NCBI GenBank assembly: GCA_038326165.1
Contig: JBBQJT010000014.1
Location: 5,060 to 69,059 of the forward strand
Direction of reading: 5' to 3'
DNA: 64,000 bases
Source: JAEUUM01 sp038326165
GTDB taxonomy: Bacteria > Bacteroidota > Bacteroidia > Chitinophagales > Saprospiraceae
Shown: in pieces, positions 35,249-44,797 of the stretch
Numbering within the stretch: position 1 is the stretch's first letter
Layout: each line of letters starts with the position of its first letter
Notes under the pieces: model-generated
Databases searched by the model: none
Seen by the model: only the letters and a program-made list of their open reading frames with translations
What the model was told of the DNA's origin: nothing
Made by a program: the position numbers and the translations under genes

Positions 35249-36283
35249 TTAAATGCTTTTATAATATTGTTCCATTAGCACATGAATGAGCTTATGGAAT
35301 GCAAAGTTACTCATTTCACTTGGATCAATAAGCATCCAGTTTTTTTCGGGCTTGAAAGATTCAGAAGTTTTTACCACGAACAATCTGGCATGAATGGTAA
35401 GGTGCGTCAATTGATGCTTGACCATTTTAGAATCATAAATGGAATCTTGAATATTTTCAAAATGTTCAGCAGCTAGTTCTTTATCGTGAAATACCTGATT
35501 GGGCAATTCATACATTAGAGCCCAAATATCTCCTTCACCTCTTTGGGTAATATAAAAGCCAGAATCCTTCTGATATAAGAAATAATGAATATACCTAGGC
35601 CTCTTGATGAGTGATTTTGATTTTACTGGATAAAGCTTTTGCTCATTCAATTTATATGCTGTGCAGGACTCCTGAAGTGGACAGTTATAACAGTCTGGAT
35701 TCTTGGGAGTGCATACAGTTGCACCCAGATCCATAATGGCTTGATTGAACAATGCTGGATCCGAAACATCTAGAATCAAACGATCGGCAATTTGTTGAAA
35801 ATGTTTTTTGCCACCTGAACTAAATGTGTCAGTCGAATCTCCATAGTACCGCGATAATACTCTGAACACATTTCCATCCAATACGGCGACATGTTCACCT
35901 GCACTAAAAGAAGCAACCGCTGCCGCAGTGTACGGACCAATCCCCGGCAAGGTCAATAGCGTTTTGTAATCAAATGGGAATTTCCCGTTGTATTCTGTTT
36001 TGATAAGATTTGCAGCCTTGTGAAGATTTCGAGCTCGACTGTAGTAACCCAATCCTTCCCATACTTTAAGAATATCGTTCAACGGCGAATTGGCCAGAGT
36101 CATAACGTCGGGATACAGCTGCTTGAATTTTAAGTAATAATTCCAGCCTTGTTCTACTCTGGTCTGTTGTAGAATTATTTCAGAAAGCCAAATAGAATAG
36201 GGATCCTTCTGTCCCTTCCAAGGCATTGGTCTGGCATTGATGTCATAGTTTGACAATAATTTAGATGCGAATAAGGTGCCCAA
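35249..36283 (-). CDS. mutY: A/G-specific adenine glycosylase
   Basis: Base-excision repair enzyme removing A mispaired with 8-oxoG. 344 residues from a TTG at 36283; an in-frame TAA lies 15 bases upstream and the family normally begins about ten residues before the conserved region, so this TTG is the start. Motifs: SEIILQQTRV (catalytic Glu), helix-hairpin-helix LPGIGPYTAAAVASF, VAVLDGNVFRVL (catalytic Asp), the 4Fe-4S cluster with C-X6-C-X2-C-X5-C (CTPKNPDCYNCPLQESC), and a C-terminal NUDIX-like 8-oxoG recognition domain. First gene of a probable mutY-ssb-gldD-DUF547-Omp85 operon. Confidence 0.95.
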   Translation of the reverse strand: MGTLFASKLLSNYDINARPMPWKGQKDPYSIWLSEIILQQTRVEQGWNYYLKFKQLYPDVMTLANSPLNDILKVWEGLGYYSRARNLHKAANLIKTEYNGKFPFDYKTLLTLPGIGPYTAAAVASFSAGEHVAVLDGNVFRVLSRYYGDSTDTFSSGGKKHFQQIADRLILDVSDPALFNQAIMDLGATVCTPKNPDCYNCPLQESCTAYKLNEQKLYPVKSKSLIKRPRYIHYFLYQKDSGFYITQRGEGDIWALMYELPNQVFHDKELAAEHFENIQDSIYDSKMVKHQLTHLTIHARLFVVKTSESFKPEKNWMLIDPSEMSNFAFHKLIHVLMEQYYKSI

Positions 36284-36335
36284 TAATAAATTGCTTTAAC
36301 TATTATGGCAAAAGTACACAAATCAAAATGCCATA

Positions 36336-36371
36336 TAAAAAAGAAAAGGCTGTAAATAATTCTACAGCCTT
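36336..36371 (-). terminator. Rho-independent terminator for the sigma factor gene
   Basis: Perfect 9-base inverted repeat AAGGCTGTA (36346-36354) and TACAGCCTT (36363-36371) with an 8-base loop. Reading on the minus strand it is followed by a T-rich run (36345-36336), placing it as terminator of the upstream ECF sigma gene. It separates that gene from the mutY operon. Confidence 0.75.
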
Positions 36372-36531
36372 GAAATATTTAAATCTAACCTAAACTCATC
36401 TTTAGAAGCTGAATCAACGAGATTTTTGGTTCTTTCAAAATTTGTCGGTTTTAACTTCGAAAAAATCATTGACCCCCGCCAACCCAGAGGGCAGAATCTG
36501 CTAATGCGGATTTTGGGTTTAACACCAAGTG

Positions 36532-37068
36532 CTAGTTGTATAGTTCGTAAGTAGAAGCGATATTTTCATATCTAGCTGCTATCTTATCTTTAAGCTCTTT
36601 TCTTGCAAAAAAGATTCTGCTTTTGACAGTGCCAAGAGGCAAGTCAAGTGTGTCAGCTATCTCTTGATATTTGAATCCGTCATGATGCATTACGAATGGA
36701 ACGCGAATACTGGCATCCAATGCAGAGACCATTTTGTTCAAATCATCGAGCAGGATATTCGCATCGCCTCTGTTTTGAGTGGTATTGCTCCCACTGTTGA
36801 TGTAAAATTGATTATCAGTTGTATCAATAATTGTATTGGACTTCACCTTCTTACGGTAATTATTGATAAAAATATTCTTCATGATTGTAAAGACCCAAGC
36901 TTTGAAGTTGGTTCCTGACATAAACTTGTCTTTATTACTAAGCGCCCTGAAAGCAGTCTCTTGAAAAAGATCTCGAGAGTCTTCCATGTTCTTAGTCAAG
37001 TTGTATGAAAAGGAATATAATACGGCTGAAAGCGAGTTAAACTTGTCGTGAAATTCTAGAGTTGACAT
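36532..37068 (-). CDS. ECF-type RNA polymerase sigma factor
   Basis: 178 residues. Region 2 is at the N terminus (MEDSRDLFQETAFRAL, FKAWVFTIMKNIFINNYRKK) and region 4 near the C terminus (GFKYQEIADTLDLPLGTVKSRIFFARKELK), separated by a short linker; there is no region 3, hence the extracytoplasmic-function class. No anti-sigma factor or membrane sensor gene is adjacent: the next genes are lptG upstream and mutY downstream. It has a -7 promoter element and its own terminator, so it is a single-gene unit, possibly autoregulated from a different promoter type. Confidence 0.92.
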   Translation of the reverse strand: MSTLEFHDKFNSLSAVLYSFSYNLTKNMEDSRDLFQETAFRALSNKDKFMSGTNFKAWVFTIMKNIFINNYRKKVKSNTIIDTTDNQFYINSGSNTTQNRGDANILLDDLNKMVSALDASIRVPFVMHHDGFKYQEIADTLDLPLGTVKSRIFFARKELKDKIAARYENIASTYELYN

Positions 37069-37090
37069 ATCATTATGCGTTTTGTTGAAG

Positions 37091-37098
37091 CAAATTTA
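37091..37098 (-). promoter_or_regulatory. -7 promoter element for the ECF sigma gene
   Basis: Minus-strand TAAATTTG matches TAnnTTTG and ends 22 bases before the sigma factor ATG. The region upstream (37069-37277) is about 210 bases of very AT-rich DNA without genes; no -33 TTG at normal spacing was found. Confidence 0.4.
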
Positions 37099-37277
37099 CT
37101 ATAACATTCAACAAAATACCTAGTTGTTTTTAAAAAAATAATATAATTTTTATTTAATAATTTATATATACTTAATAATCAGTCTATTAGAACTAAAAAA
37201 TGAAATGTTAAATTATTTTAAATTTTCAATCCAATATGAAAACTGTATAACTTTCAAGTCACAATGTTTAAACAAAA

Positions 37278-38390
37278 CTACTTCTGTGCGTGCTCCACGT
37301 AGTACCAAGCCAACAAACCGAAGAGAATATTTGGCGCCCAAACTCCAATTATTGATGGTATGCTGTCATCCTGTGCAAAGGTTGTTGAAAACCTACTTAA
37401 GAAAACATACATAGCTCCAATCCCTATACCAATAGCAAGATGCAGTCCCATTCCGCCGCGTACTTTTCTCGATGCTACAGCCAAGCCTATAATGGTCAAG
37501 ATCAATATTGTAAAGCTATCAGCAGTCCTGCGCTGCAATTCTATTGTAAAAGGCCTTGCTACTCCACTTCCCCTTTTTTCTTCTTTTGAAATATGCCTTG
37601 AGAGTTCAGCCGAGGTCATCATTTCTTTTTGATTCAAAAACTGAACAAAATCTTGGGGATTCAAATCTATTTTAATTTCCTTGCTCTGTCCGGGATATCT
37701 CTTAAAGGTCTCATTGATACCACTAAAAGTTCTCTCTTCATAATTATTGAGTTTCCAAACTTTTTTACTCTTGACATATTCGGCACTTTGGGCTTTGGTT
37801 ACCTTAATCAATTGCTCGTTTTTAAACTCCTCTAATCTGAACTCTCTTACAGTTTGTTCCCCTTTGTTGTAGTATTTGATAAAGACTTTGGTATCTGGAC
37901 TTACAAATAAGTGCACATTATCTGTTTTGCCTTTGTCGCTGTGTTTCCAGATGTAAGTATGTTCGAAATTTAGCCTGGTTTTATTAGCGATTGGAATAAC
38001 GAAGTGGTTACCCAATAGATGCAATACAGTGATTGTAGCTCCAGCAATTAAATAAGATCTCAAAAGGCGGGTGAAACTGACCCCTGCATTGAATACAGAT
38101 ATGATTTCACTATCATGAGCCATTCTTGAAGTAAAGAATATCACTGAGATCAAGGCAATCATTGGCCACAACAACCAATTGATGTGTGGGATAAAATTGA
38201 TGTAATATTGAAAAATAATTTGACTGATTGATACAGGTTCAGTAATAAAATCTTCAATTTTCTCACTGATGTCAATAATCACAGATATCATACTAAAGAT
38301 CAAAACTGTGAAGAAGAAAGTCGATAAGTACTTTTTGAAAATATACTTGTCGAGTATTTTTAAATTGATTTTGTATTTTGAATATGACAT
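37278..38390 (-). CDS. lptG: LptF/LptG-family lipopolysaccharide export permease
   Basis: 370 residues with about six transmembrane segments: three near the N terminus after ILDKYIFKKYLSTFF, a large periplasmic beta-jellyroll-like domain (about 145-290) and three at the C terminus (ILILTIIGLAVASRKVRGGMGLHLA). These match the YjgP/YjgQ family, the permease partners of LptB2 that push LPS into the periplasmic bridge. The single copy next to tgt is the common arrangement in Bacteroidota; a second permease gene (LptF) would be expected elsewhere. Last gene of the secA-SPOR-rodA-tgt-lptG chain, starting one base after the tgt stop. Confidence 0.88.
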   Translation of the reverse strand: MSYSKYKINLKILDKYIFKKYLSTFFFTVLIFSMISVIIDISEKIEDFITEPVSISQIIFQYYINFIPHINWLLWPMIALISVIFFTSRMAHDSEIISVFNAGVSFTRLLRSYLIAGATITVLHLLGNHFVIPIANKTRLNFEHTYIWKHSDKGKTDNVHLFVSPDTKVFIKYYNKGEQTVREFRLEEFKNEQLIKVTKAQSAEYVKSKKVWKLNNYEERTFSGINETFKRYPGQSKEIKIDLNPQDFVQFLNQKEMMTSAELSRHISKEEKRGSGVARPFTIELQRRTADSFTILILTIIGLAVASRKVRGGMGLHLAIGIGIGAMYVFLSRFSTTFAQDDSIPSIIGVWAPNILFGLLAWYYVEHAQK

Positions 38391-38391
38391 A

Positions 38392-39522
38392 TTACAGTCT
38401 TCTTGATATTTCGGGCAAAATCATTTTTTTCCAGGAACTAAAAGTCTGATCAAGTATTTGCTTTCGAGCCTCTTTCATCAACCAAAGATAGAAAGTCAAA
38501 TTCTGAATTGTTGCCAATTGTGCTCCAAGTATTTCACCTTGTCGATTTAAGTGTCTCAAATAAGCTTTTGAATGAACTCTGCTGGTCAAGGCATTGCTAT
38601 GTGTGTCTATAGGTGAATGGTCTGATTCCCACTTTTTATTTCTTATATTTACGATTCCATCTCTGGTGTAGATGATTCCGTGTCTGCCATTTCGGGTTGG
38701 TAATACACAATCGAACATATCTATTCCACGCTCAATAGATTCCAACAAATCCTCTGGAGTTCCAACTCCCATTAGATAACGTGCCTTATCCTTAGGCAAA
38801 ATACCACAGACCAATTCTGTCATACTGTACATATCTTCTTTGGGTTCTCCTACACTCAATCCACCTATTGCATATGCCGGCGCTTCAATGGAGGCACAAT
38901 ATTCTGCTGAAAAAGCTCTTAATTTTGGATAAACACTGCCTTGTATTATGGGAATTAATGATTGTTCAAAGCCGTATATAGCTTCTGTATTATGAAAATG
39001 GGTGAAACAACGGTCTAGCCATCGATGCGTTAAATGCATTGAGTTGTTTGCATAATTTTCATCACATGGGTACGGGGGACACTCATCAAATGCCATTATA
39101 ATATCTGCACCAATGATCCTTTGGGTATCGATCACATTCTCTGGTGTAAAAAAGAGCTTATTGCCATCAATATGGGAATTGAACTTGACGCCTTCTTCCG
39201 TTATTTTACGAGAAGCAGCCAAGGAGTAAACTTGATATCCGCCTGAGTCTGTCAGTATTGGTTTGTTCCAGTTATTGAATCTGTGGAGTCCTCCTGCACT
39301 CTCTAATATTTCGAGACCTGGTCTTAGAAAGAGATGATAAGTATTTCCCAAAATTATTTGAGCACCAATCGGATCAACCAATTCATGAACATGCACAGCT
39401 TTGACAGAACCTGCAGTGCCAACGGGCATGAAAATAGGCGTCTCAATATTGCCGTGCGCAGTTTCGATTAATCCGGCTCGTGCATTACTATTCTTATCTT
39501 TCTCTAAAAGGGTCCATTTCAT
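38392..39522 (-). CDS. tgt: queuine tRNA-ribosyltransferase (tRNA-guanine transglycosylase)
   Basis: Exchanges guanine-34 for preQ1 in GUN tRNAs on the way to queuosine. 376 residues, normal length. Catalytic and substrate motifs: MPVGTAGSVKAV, ILTDSGGYQVYSL (nucleophile region), MAFDECPPYPC, AIGGLSVGEPKEDM, LMGVGTPEDLL, and FDCVLPTRNGRHG with the second aspartate. The zinc site near the C terminus, normally CxCxxC then His, is not recognisable: the corresponding stretch SPIDTHSNALTSRVHSKAYLRHL has no cysteines. Sits between rodA and lptG with 9- and 1-base gaps. Confidence 0.95.
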   Translation of the reverse strand: MKWTLLEKDKNSNARAGLIETAHGNIETPIFMPVGTAGSVKAVHVHELVDPIGAQIILGNTYHLFLRPGLEILESAGGLHRFNNWNKPILTDSGGYQVYSLAASRKITEEGVKFNSHIDGNKLFFTPENVIDTQRIIGADIIMAFDECPPYPCDENYANNSMHLTHRWLDRCFTHFHNTEAIYGFEQSLIPIIQGSVYPKLRAFSAEYCASIEAPAYAIGGLSVGEPKEDMYSMTELVCGILPKDKARYLMGVGTPEDLLESIERGIDMFDCVLPTRNGRHGIIYTRDGIVNIRNKKWESDHSPIDTHSNALTSRVHSKAYLRHLNRQGEILGAQLATIQNLTFYLWLMKEARKQILDQTFSSWKKMILPEISRRL

Positions 39523-39531
39523 ATCATAAAA

Positions 39532-40935
39532 TTATGGTGTGTATCTCATACTGTCCAATTTCACCACCACTGCGATCATCAAAGAAAAACTCAACAAGGA
39601 GGTTCCACCAGAGCTGATAAAAGGAAGAGGTATTCCTATAATAGGTACCAATCCGATAGTCATTCCTATATTAACTATAAAATGGAAAAATATTATACCG
39701 GCAATTCCGTATATATAATTGCGTGAAAAATTGGACCGTTGCCTTTCTGCAATGTTTATTAACTGAAGCAAAAACCATACAAACAAGCCAATCAAAACAG
39801 CACTTCCAATAAATCCGTGTTCTTCACCAATGGTACAAAAGATAAAGTCAGTATTTTGCTCAGGAATATAATTGAGTCGAGTCATCAAGCCATTTGTAAA
39901 ACCTTTTCCTTCCCATCCACCAGAACCAATAGCCATTTTTGACTGCAATATGTTGTACAATGAACCTCGTGGGTCACATCTTTCAGGATGTAACCAAACG
40001 TTAAGCCGCTCCTGTTGGTGAGGTTTCAGAATATTGTCAAATGTAAACCTAGAAACTGAGCCTATTACTAGTGCGATGGAAAGGCTGAACCCAACCAAAA
40101 CCGCCATTTGCCCTCTTCTCTTTTTAATGTGAACGCCTATTAATACAAATATGATTAAGGATAAAACCGAATAAGCAATATTTTGGAAATTCAATATCAA
40201 AGACCAAATTGACAAAGGAACTAAAGCGACCAAACCAACTATACCCCAAATTATTTTAGGAAAACTCAACGCCAGGATTGCTACTGCGGCTATGAGTAAT
40301 CCCATTATTAGATAATCCAAGGGGAACAACAATGAAAGAATAAATATCGATCCCAAGGTCAGAATGAAAATACCGACCCAAGGACTTTGACCATTTCTGA
40401 ACATCAATATTAAGAAGGAAATGAATACAAGTGCTGAACCAAAATCTGGTTGTAGCATTATGAGGAAAACAGGTGCTCCCAAAATGCCAAATGCAATCAA
40501 TTGGTTTTTAGCTTCCTTCAATCTTGATGTGAACAGGCTCAGATAACTGCTCAGTGCCAGACACGTTCCAAATTTTGCAATTTCGGATGGCTGGAATGTA
40601 GATGAACCAATACTAAACCAAGATTTCTGGCCTTTTATGGTAACACCAAAAATCAATACCGCCAAAAGCAAAAATAATGAAATAACATAAATAGTATAGG
40701 CAAATATCTTCCAAAACTTCCAATCCAAGAAATTGACAAACAGGAACAAAATCAATGAAATAGCTATAAAGACCAAATGCTTTCCTGCATTGCTGTTGAA
40801 GTTTATAATTCCATCGGCAATAAATTTTTGTTTATCTACCGAATAAATCATGACCCAACCGATAACAATTAGGCTGAGATAAATGGAAAGCAATGTCCAA
40901 TCAATACCCTTTCCTGTTAGTTCAGTTCTGGACAT
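39532..40935 (-). CDS. rodA: SEDS peptidoglycan glycosyltransferase RodA
   Basis: Polytopic inner-membrane enzyme polymerising glycan strands for cell elongation. 467 residues, about 10-12 hydrophobic segments. Family markers: SSTFQPSEIAKFG, QPDFGSALVFI, a long periplasmic loop with PHQQERLNVWLHPERCDPRG, GKGFTNGLMTRLNYIPEQNTDFIFC, and the C-terminal GIPLPFISSGGTSLLSF. The sequence DFIF(C)TIGEEHGFIGS is RodA/FtsW-type. Its ATG overlaps the stop of the SPOR gene by one base. No PBP2 gene (mrdA) is seen in the operon. Confidence 0.93.
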   Translation of the reverse strand: MSRTELTGKGIDWTLLSIYLSLIVIGWVMIYSVDKQKFIADGIINFNSNAGKHLVFIAISLILFLFVNFLDWKFWKIFAYTIYVISLFLLLAVLIFGVTIKGQKSWFSIGSSTFQPSEIAKFGTCLALSSYLSLFTSRLKEAKNQLIAFGILGAPVFLIMLQPDFGSALVFISFLILMFRNGQSPWVGIFILTLGSIFILSLLFPLDYLIMGLLIAAVAILALSFPKIIWGIVGLVALVPLSIWSLILNFQNIAYSVLSLIIFVLIGVHIKKRRGQMAVLVGFSLSIALVIGSVSRFTFDNILKPHQQERLNVWLHPERCDPRGSLYNILQSKMAIGSGGWEGKGFTNGLMTRLNYIPEQNTDFIFCTIGEEHGFIGSAVLIGLFVWFLLQLINIAERQRSNFSRNYIYGIAGIIFFHFIVNIGMTIGLVPIIGIPLPFISSGGTSLLSFSLMIAVVVKLDSMRYTP

Positions 40936-41336
40936 TATTGGCTTTTAAACTCGGCTGCTTTGATCTGGTCTTGAGCCAAATACGCGGTATTATAACGCTG
41001 TCTGATGCGGCTCAAAGCAGCTTGTGCATCAGTTTTAGTTAAAAAAGCACCAACACGGAGCTTATAATAAGGGTTATTAAAAACAACAACTACCGGATAT
41101 CCTGGAAATTCAGCTTGGAAAGTTTTTTTGGATTGTTCAACTTGTCTTCGATCCACTGTGGAAGCCAATTGAATTCTCCAGCCATTGATAACTTTTTCAG
41201 GGGAGGTGTTTCCACTTTTGAAAGTTTGCAATAATCTGCTAACTCCAGGGTCTTCATAATAAACCACCTGAGCATTCAATTTTAGCCCCGTAAGCATCAT
41301 TGAACAAAAAAGGACGATTAAAAATTTTACAAGCAT
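40935..41336 (-). CDS. SPOR-domain periplasmic protein
   Basis: 133 residues from the ATG at 41336, one base after the secA stop (the frame is open back into secA but that is not translated as this protein). Signal peptide about MLVKFLIVLFCSMMLTGLKLNA, then a short linker and a SPOR domain (about 60-128: GWRIQLASTVDRRQVEQSKK, YYKLRVGAFLTKTDAQAALSRIR). SPOR domains bind denuded glycan at the septum or sacculus. Its stop overlaps rodA by one base, linking it to cell-wall synthesis. No named orthologue recognised. Confidence 0.85.
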   Translation of the reverse strand: MLVKFLIVLFCSMMLTGLKLNAQVVYYEDPGVSRLLQTFKSGNTSPEKVINGWRIQLASTVDRRQVEQSKKTFQAEFPGYPVVVVFNNPYYKLRVGAFLTKTDAQAALSRIRQRYNTAYLAQDQIKAAEFKSQ

Positions 41337-41337
41337 A

Positions 41338-44300
41338 TTACATCTCATTCCCGTGACAGTTTTTATACTTTTTACCACTTCCACATGGACATAAGTCGTT
41401 TCGGCCAATTTTCTTTTCTGTTCGAACGAAAGTTTGTACTTTTTCATGAGTTAGTCCAGAGCCTTGCGCTGCTGCTTGCATTGCTTCTGCCTGAGGAGAT
41501 CTTTCGGCTCTACCTGCTGATACCTTACTCATATCTGTACGTTTTACTCTCGCTTCTTCAATTCTGCTACCATCTTGAAATATAACTGTACCCTTCAATA
41601 GATAGGAACTAACCTTTTCGTTGATTCTACCTATTAATTGCTGGAACAATTGGTATGCTTCCATTTTATAGATCACCAATGGATCTTTTTGCTCAAAACT
41701 TGCACTTTGAACTGAATCCTTTAATTCGTCCATGCTGCGCAAGTGCTCCATCCACTCATCATCAATGATAGCGAGGGATATTGCTTTCTCAATATCAGTT
41801 TGTATAGTGCGTCCTTTTGATTTAACTGCTTGTTCCAAATCCGCTGAAATATTCATACCAACTGTACTCCCGTCGGTGTATGGAATAGTGATTCTCTTGA
41901 ATCGGTGGCCTTCATTTTGATATACATTGGTCACCATTGGCAGCAATACTTCAGCAATTCTGTTAAACTTGTTATTGTATTTGGCAAATAAATGATCTTC
42001 AAATAATTCAGATAATTGTTTGGTGCTCGAGCTGGTAAATTCTTGCTCTGAGATCTGAGGATCCAAACCCAACACCCTGAAAGCTTCTTCCTGAAAGCTA
42101 TTATAGTCTCCACTTGTCTTGTGTTCTTGAATCATTCCATGCGATATTGTCACCAACATTGCGTTGATATCCAATACCAAACGGTCACCATTCAAGGCAT
42201 TCTGACGTTTTTTATAAATTGCTTCCCGCTGGATATTCATAACGTCATCATATTCCAACAATCTTTTTCGTATGCCAAAGTTATTTTCTTCAACTTTCTT
42301 TTGAGCACGTTCTATGGACTTAGTAACCATAGAATGTTGAATCATTTCGCCTTCTTTATGGCCCATTTTATCCATCAAAGACGCAATTCGTTCAGAGTGG
42401 AACAAACGCATTAAGTTATCTTCCAATGACACAAAGAATTGTGATGAACCTGGATCGCCTTGACGGCCACTACGTCCACGAAGCTGCCTATCTACGCGCC
42501 TTGAATCGTGCCTTTCAGTTCCAACGATAGCAAGCCCACCTGCACTCTTGACTATTTCGCCTATCTTGATATCTGTTCCCCTTCCAGCCATATTGGTTGC
42601 AATGGTAACATTCCCTGGCTTACCGGCATCCGCAACAATTTCAGCTTCACGCTGATGTTGCTTTGCATTCAAAACGTTGTGTTTAATACCTCTCAATTGA
42701 AGCATTCTGCTCAATTTTTCGGAGATATCGACAGAAGTAGTACCAACCAAAACTGGTCTTTGTTGAGTTGTAAGTGAATCAATTTCGTCAATTACCGCGT
42801 TAAATTTTTCACGTGCAGTTTTATATACTAAATCTTCTTTATCTTTTCGGACAGCATCTCTATTGGTAGGAATTACTACAACATCAAGTTTGTAAATTTG
42901 CCATAGTTCACTTGCTTCTGTTTCGGCTGTACCCGTCATTCCACAAAGTTTATGGTACATCCTAAAAAAGTTCTGCAAGGTTACTGTTGCATACGTTTGG
43001 GTAATGTCACCAACTTTTACATTTTCCTTGGCCTCGAGCGCTTGGTGCAAGCCATCTGAGTATCTTCTCCCCTCCATCAATCGACCAGTAGATTCATCCA
43101 CGATTTTAACCTGGCCTTCAATCACTACGTATTCCTCGTCTTTTTCGAAAAGTGAGTATGCTTTTAGTAATTGATGCACGCAATGCAATCGTTGAGCTTT
43201 GATGCTATAATCCCGAATCAATTGATCCTTTGAGTTTTTTACATCTTCTTCAGTTGCATCTTGTTTGCCCTCCAATTCTACAAGACCTGTAGCAAGATCT
43301 GGCATAATGAAAAAGTGTGGATCTTCGGTGCCTTTAGACAGGAACTCAGCACCCTTGTCTGTCAGTTCTACATTTCTGTTTTTTTCATCGATGGAGAAAT
43401 ACAATTCTTCATCTACTAGGTGCATATTCTTGTTATTCTCCTGCATGAAGAAGTTCTCGGTCTTTTGAAGTAGAACTTTGACTCCTTCCTCACTCAAAAA
43501 CTTGATGAGTGGTCTGTATTTAGGAAATGCTCGATGTGCTCGGAATAGTGCCATACCGGCTTGTCCCTCTTCAACACCAAGAATTCTTTCTTGAAATAAT
43601 TTTTTTGCTTGGGTAAGTTGTTCAGTTACGTACTTCTTCTGTACATCAACCAACTTTTGAACTTTAGGATTTAGAGCAATGTATTCTTCTTCCTCCAATT
43701 GTTGTGCCACTGGACCAGAAATAATGAGCGGAGTTCGCGCATCATCTACCAATACAGAATCCACCTCATCCACCATCGCAAAGTGGTGTTTGCGCTGTAC
43801 TATTTCTTCAGGGCTTCGGACCATGTTATCGCGCAGGTAGTCAAATCCAAACTCATTATTGGTACCGTAGGTAATATCACAGGCATAAGCTTTGCGGCGT
43901 TCTTCAGAATGTGATTTGTACTTATCGATACAATCGATGGTCAAAAACAAAAATTCAAATATTGGTCCTACCCATTCACAGTCACGTTTGGCCAAATAAT
44001 CATTTACTGTTACCACATGCACACCTTGCCCTGTAAGGCCGTTGAGGTATGCTGGCAATGTTGCCACCAAAGTCTTTCCTTCACCAGTTGCCATCTCCGC
44101 AATTTTGCCATCATGGAGAACCATTCCACCAATCAGCTGAACATCATAGTGAATCATATTCCAAGTTACATCACCACCTGCTGCAGTCCACGAATTTTTC
44201 CATATTGCTTTATCTCCCTGAATGCTTACGTAAGACTTTTTGGGTGCCATTGATTTATCATGTTCAGTGGCAGTGACTTCAAGAGTCGGATTCTCAGTGA

Positions 44301-44670
44301 ATCGTCTTGCAGTTTCTTTGACAACAGCGAAGGTTTCAGGTAGAATATCGAGCAATACATCTTCGAGTTGTTTGTTTCTTTCCTTTTTTAACAAATCAAC
44401 TTGATCAAATAGATCTTCTTTGTCATGAACATCCTCTGACGCATTTGCCTTTTCATTCAATTGGGCTATTTCGGTGTCGATATCCAGCAGATATTCAGCA
44501 ATTCTTTTTCTAAAGCTCCAAGTGTGCTCACGCAATTCATCATTTGAGATATCTGCAAGTGTTGCAAAGTAATCATTGATAACATCTACATTGGGCATGT
44601 AGGTTTTGACATCACGTTCGTGCTTTGTTCCGAACATTTTGGATATCGCCTGTGTTAATTTTCCGAGCAT
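41338..44670 (-). CDS. secA: preprotein translocase ATPase SecA
   Basis: Motor of the Sec pathway that drives unfolded preproteins through SecYEG. 1110 residues, longer than the 901 of E. coli, as is common in Bacteroidota because of extra segments in the first half. Motifs: DEAD Walker A MATGEGKTL, VDEVDSVLVDDARTPLIISG, VGTTSVDISEKLS, ATNMAGRGTDI, TERHDSRRVDRQLRGRSGRQGDPG. The C-terminal zinc domain is intact: CPCGSGKKYKNCHG (C-X-C-X8-C-H). It leads the secA-SPOR-rodA-tgt-lptG chain. Confidence 0.97.
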   Translation of the reverse strand: MLGKLTQAISKMFGTKHERDVKTYMPNVDVINDYFATLADISNDELREHTWSFRKRIAEYLLDIDTEIAQLNEKANASEDVHDKEDLFDQVDLLKKERNKQLEDVLLDILPETFAVVKETARRFTENPTLEVTATEHDKSMAPKKSYVSIQGDKAIWKNSWTAAGGDVTWNMIHYDVQLIGGMVLHDGKIAEMATGEGKTLVATLPAYLNGLTGQGVHVVTVNDYLAKRDCEWVGPIFEFLFLTIDCIDKYKSHSEERRKAYACDITYGTNNEFGFDYLRDNMVRSPEEIVQRKHHFAMVDEVDSVLVDDARTPLIISGPVAQQLEEEEYIALNPKVQKLVDVQKKYVTEQLTQAKKLFQERILGVEEGQAGMALFRAHRAFPKYRPLIKFLSEEGVKVLLQKTENFFMQENNKNMHLVDEELYFSIDEKNRNVELTDKGAEFLSKGTEDPHFFIMPDLATGLVELEGKQDATEEDVKNSKDQLIRDYSIKAQRLHCVHQLLKAYSLFEKDEEYVVIEGQVKIVDESTGRLMEGRRYSDGLHQALEAKENVKVGDITQTYATVTLQNFFRMYHKLCGMTGTAETEASELWQIYKLDVVVIPTNRDAVRKDKEDLVYKTAREKFNAVIDEIDSLTTQQRPVLVGTTSVDISEKLSRMLQLRGIKHNVLNAKQHQREAEIVADAGKPGNVTIATNMAGRGTDIKIGEIVKSAGGLAIVGTERHDSRRVDRQLRGRSGRQGDPGSSQFFVSLEDNLMRLFHSERIASLMDKMGHKEGEMIQHSMVTKSIERAQKKVEENNFGIRKRLLEYDDVMNIQREAIYKKRQNALNGDRLVLDINAMLVTISHGMIQEHKTSGDYNSFQEEAFRVLGLDPQISEQEFTSSSTKQLSELFEDHLFAKYNNKFNRIAEVLLPMVTNVYQNEGHRFKRITIPYTDGSTVGMNISADLEQAVKSKGRTIQTDIEKAISLAIIDDEWMEHLRSMDELKDSVQSASFEQKDPLVIYKMEAYQLFQQLIGRINEKVSSYLLKGTVIFQDGSRIEEARVKRTDMSKVSAGRAERSPQAEAMQAAAQGSGLTHEKVQTFVRTEKKIGRNDLCPCGSGKKYKNCHGNEM

Positions 44671-44716
44671 TATACTTCTATTTAGTGATCTTTACGTTTT
44701 AATAAGGATCGAACCG

Positions 44717-44724
44717 CAAAGATA
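44717..44724 (-). promoter_or_regulatory. -7 promoter element for secA operon
   Basis: Minus-strand TATCTTTG matches TAnnTTTG, 46 bases before the secA ATG. TTG triplets upstream are at off-consensus spacing, so the -33 box is uncertain. Confidence 0.45.
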
Positions 44725-44797
44725 CAATTTACAAACTTGGTGAACTATTTTCAAACAAACTCATATATCGTTCCAACTATAAAAAATTAACTGCCCT

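Noticed and set aside
41337..41447. Upstream extension of the SPOR gene into secA
   Set aside because: The signal peptide starts at 41336, directly after the secA stop; the extension would be read out of the secA coding region.
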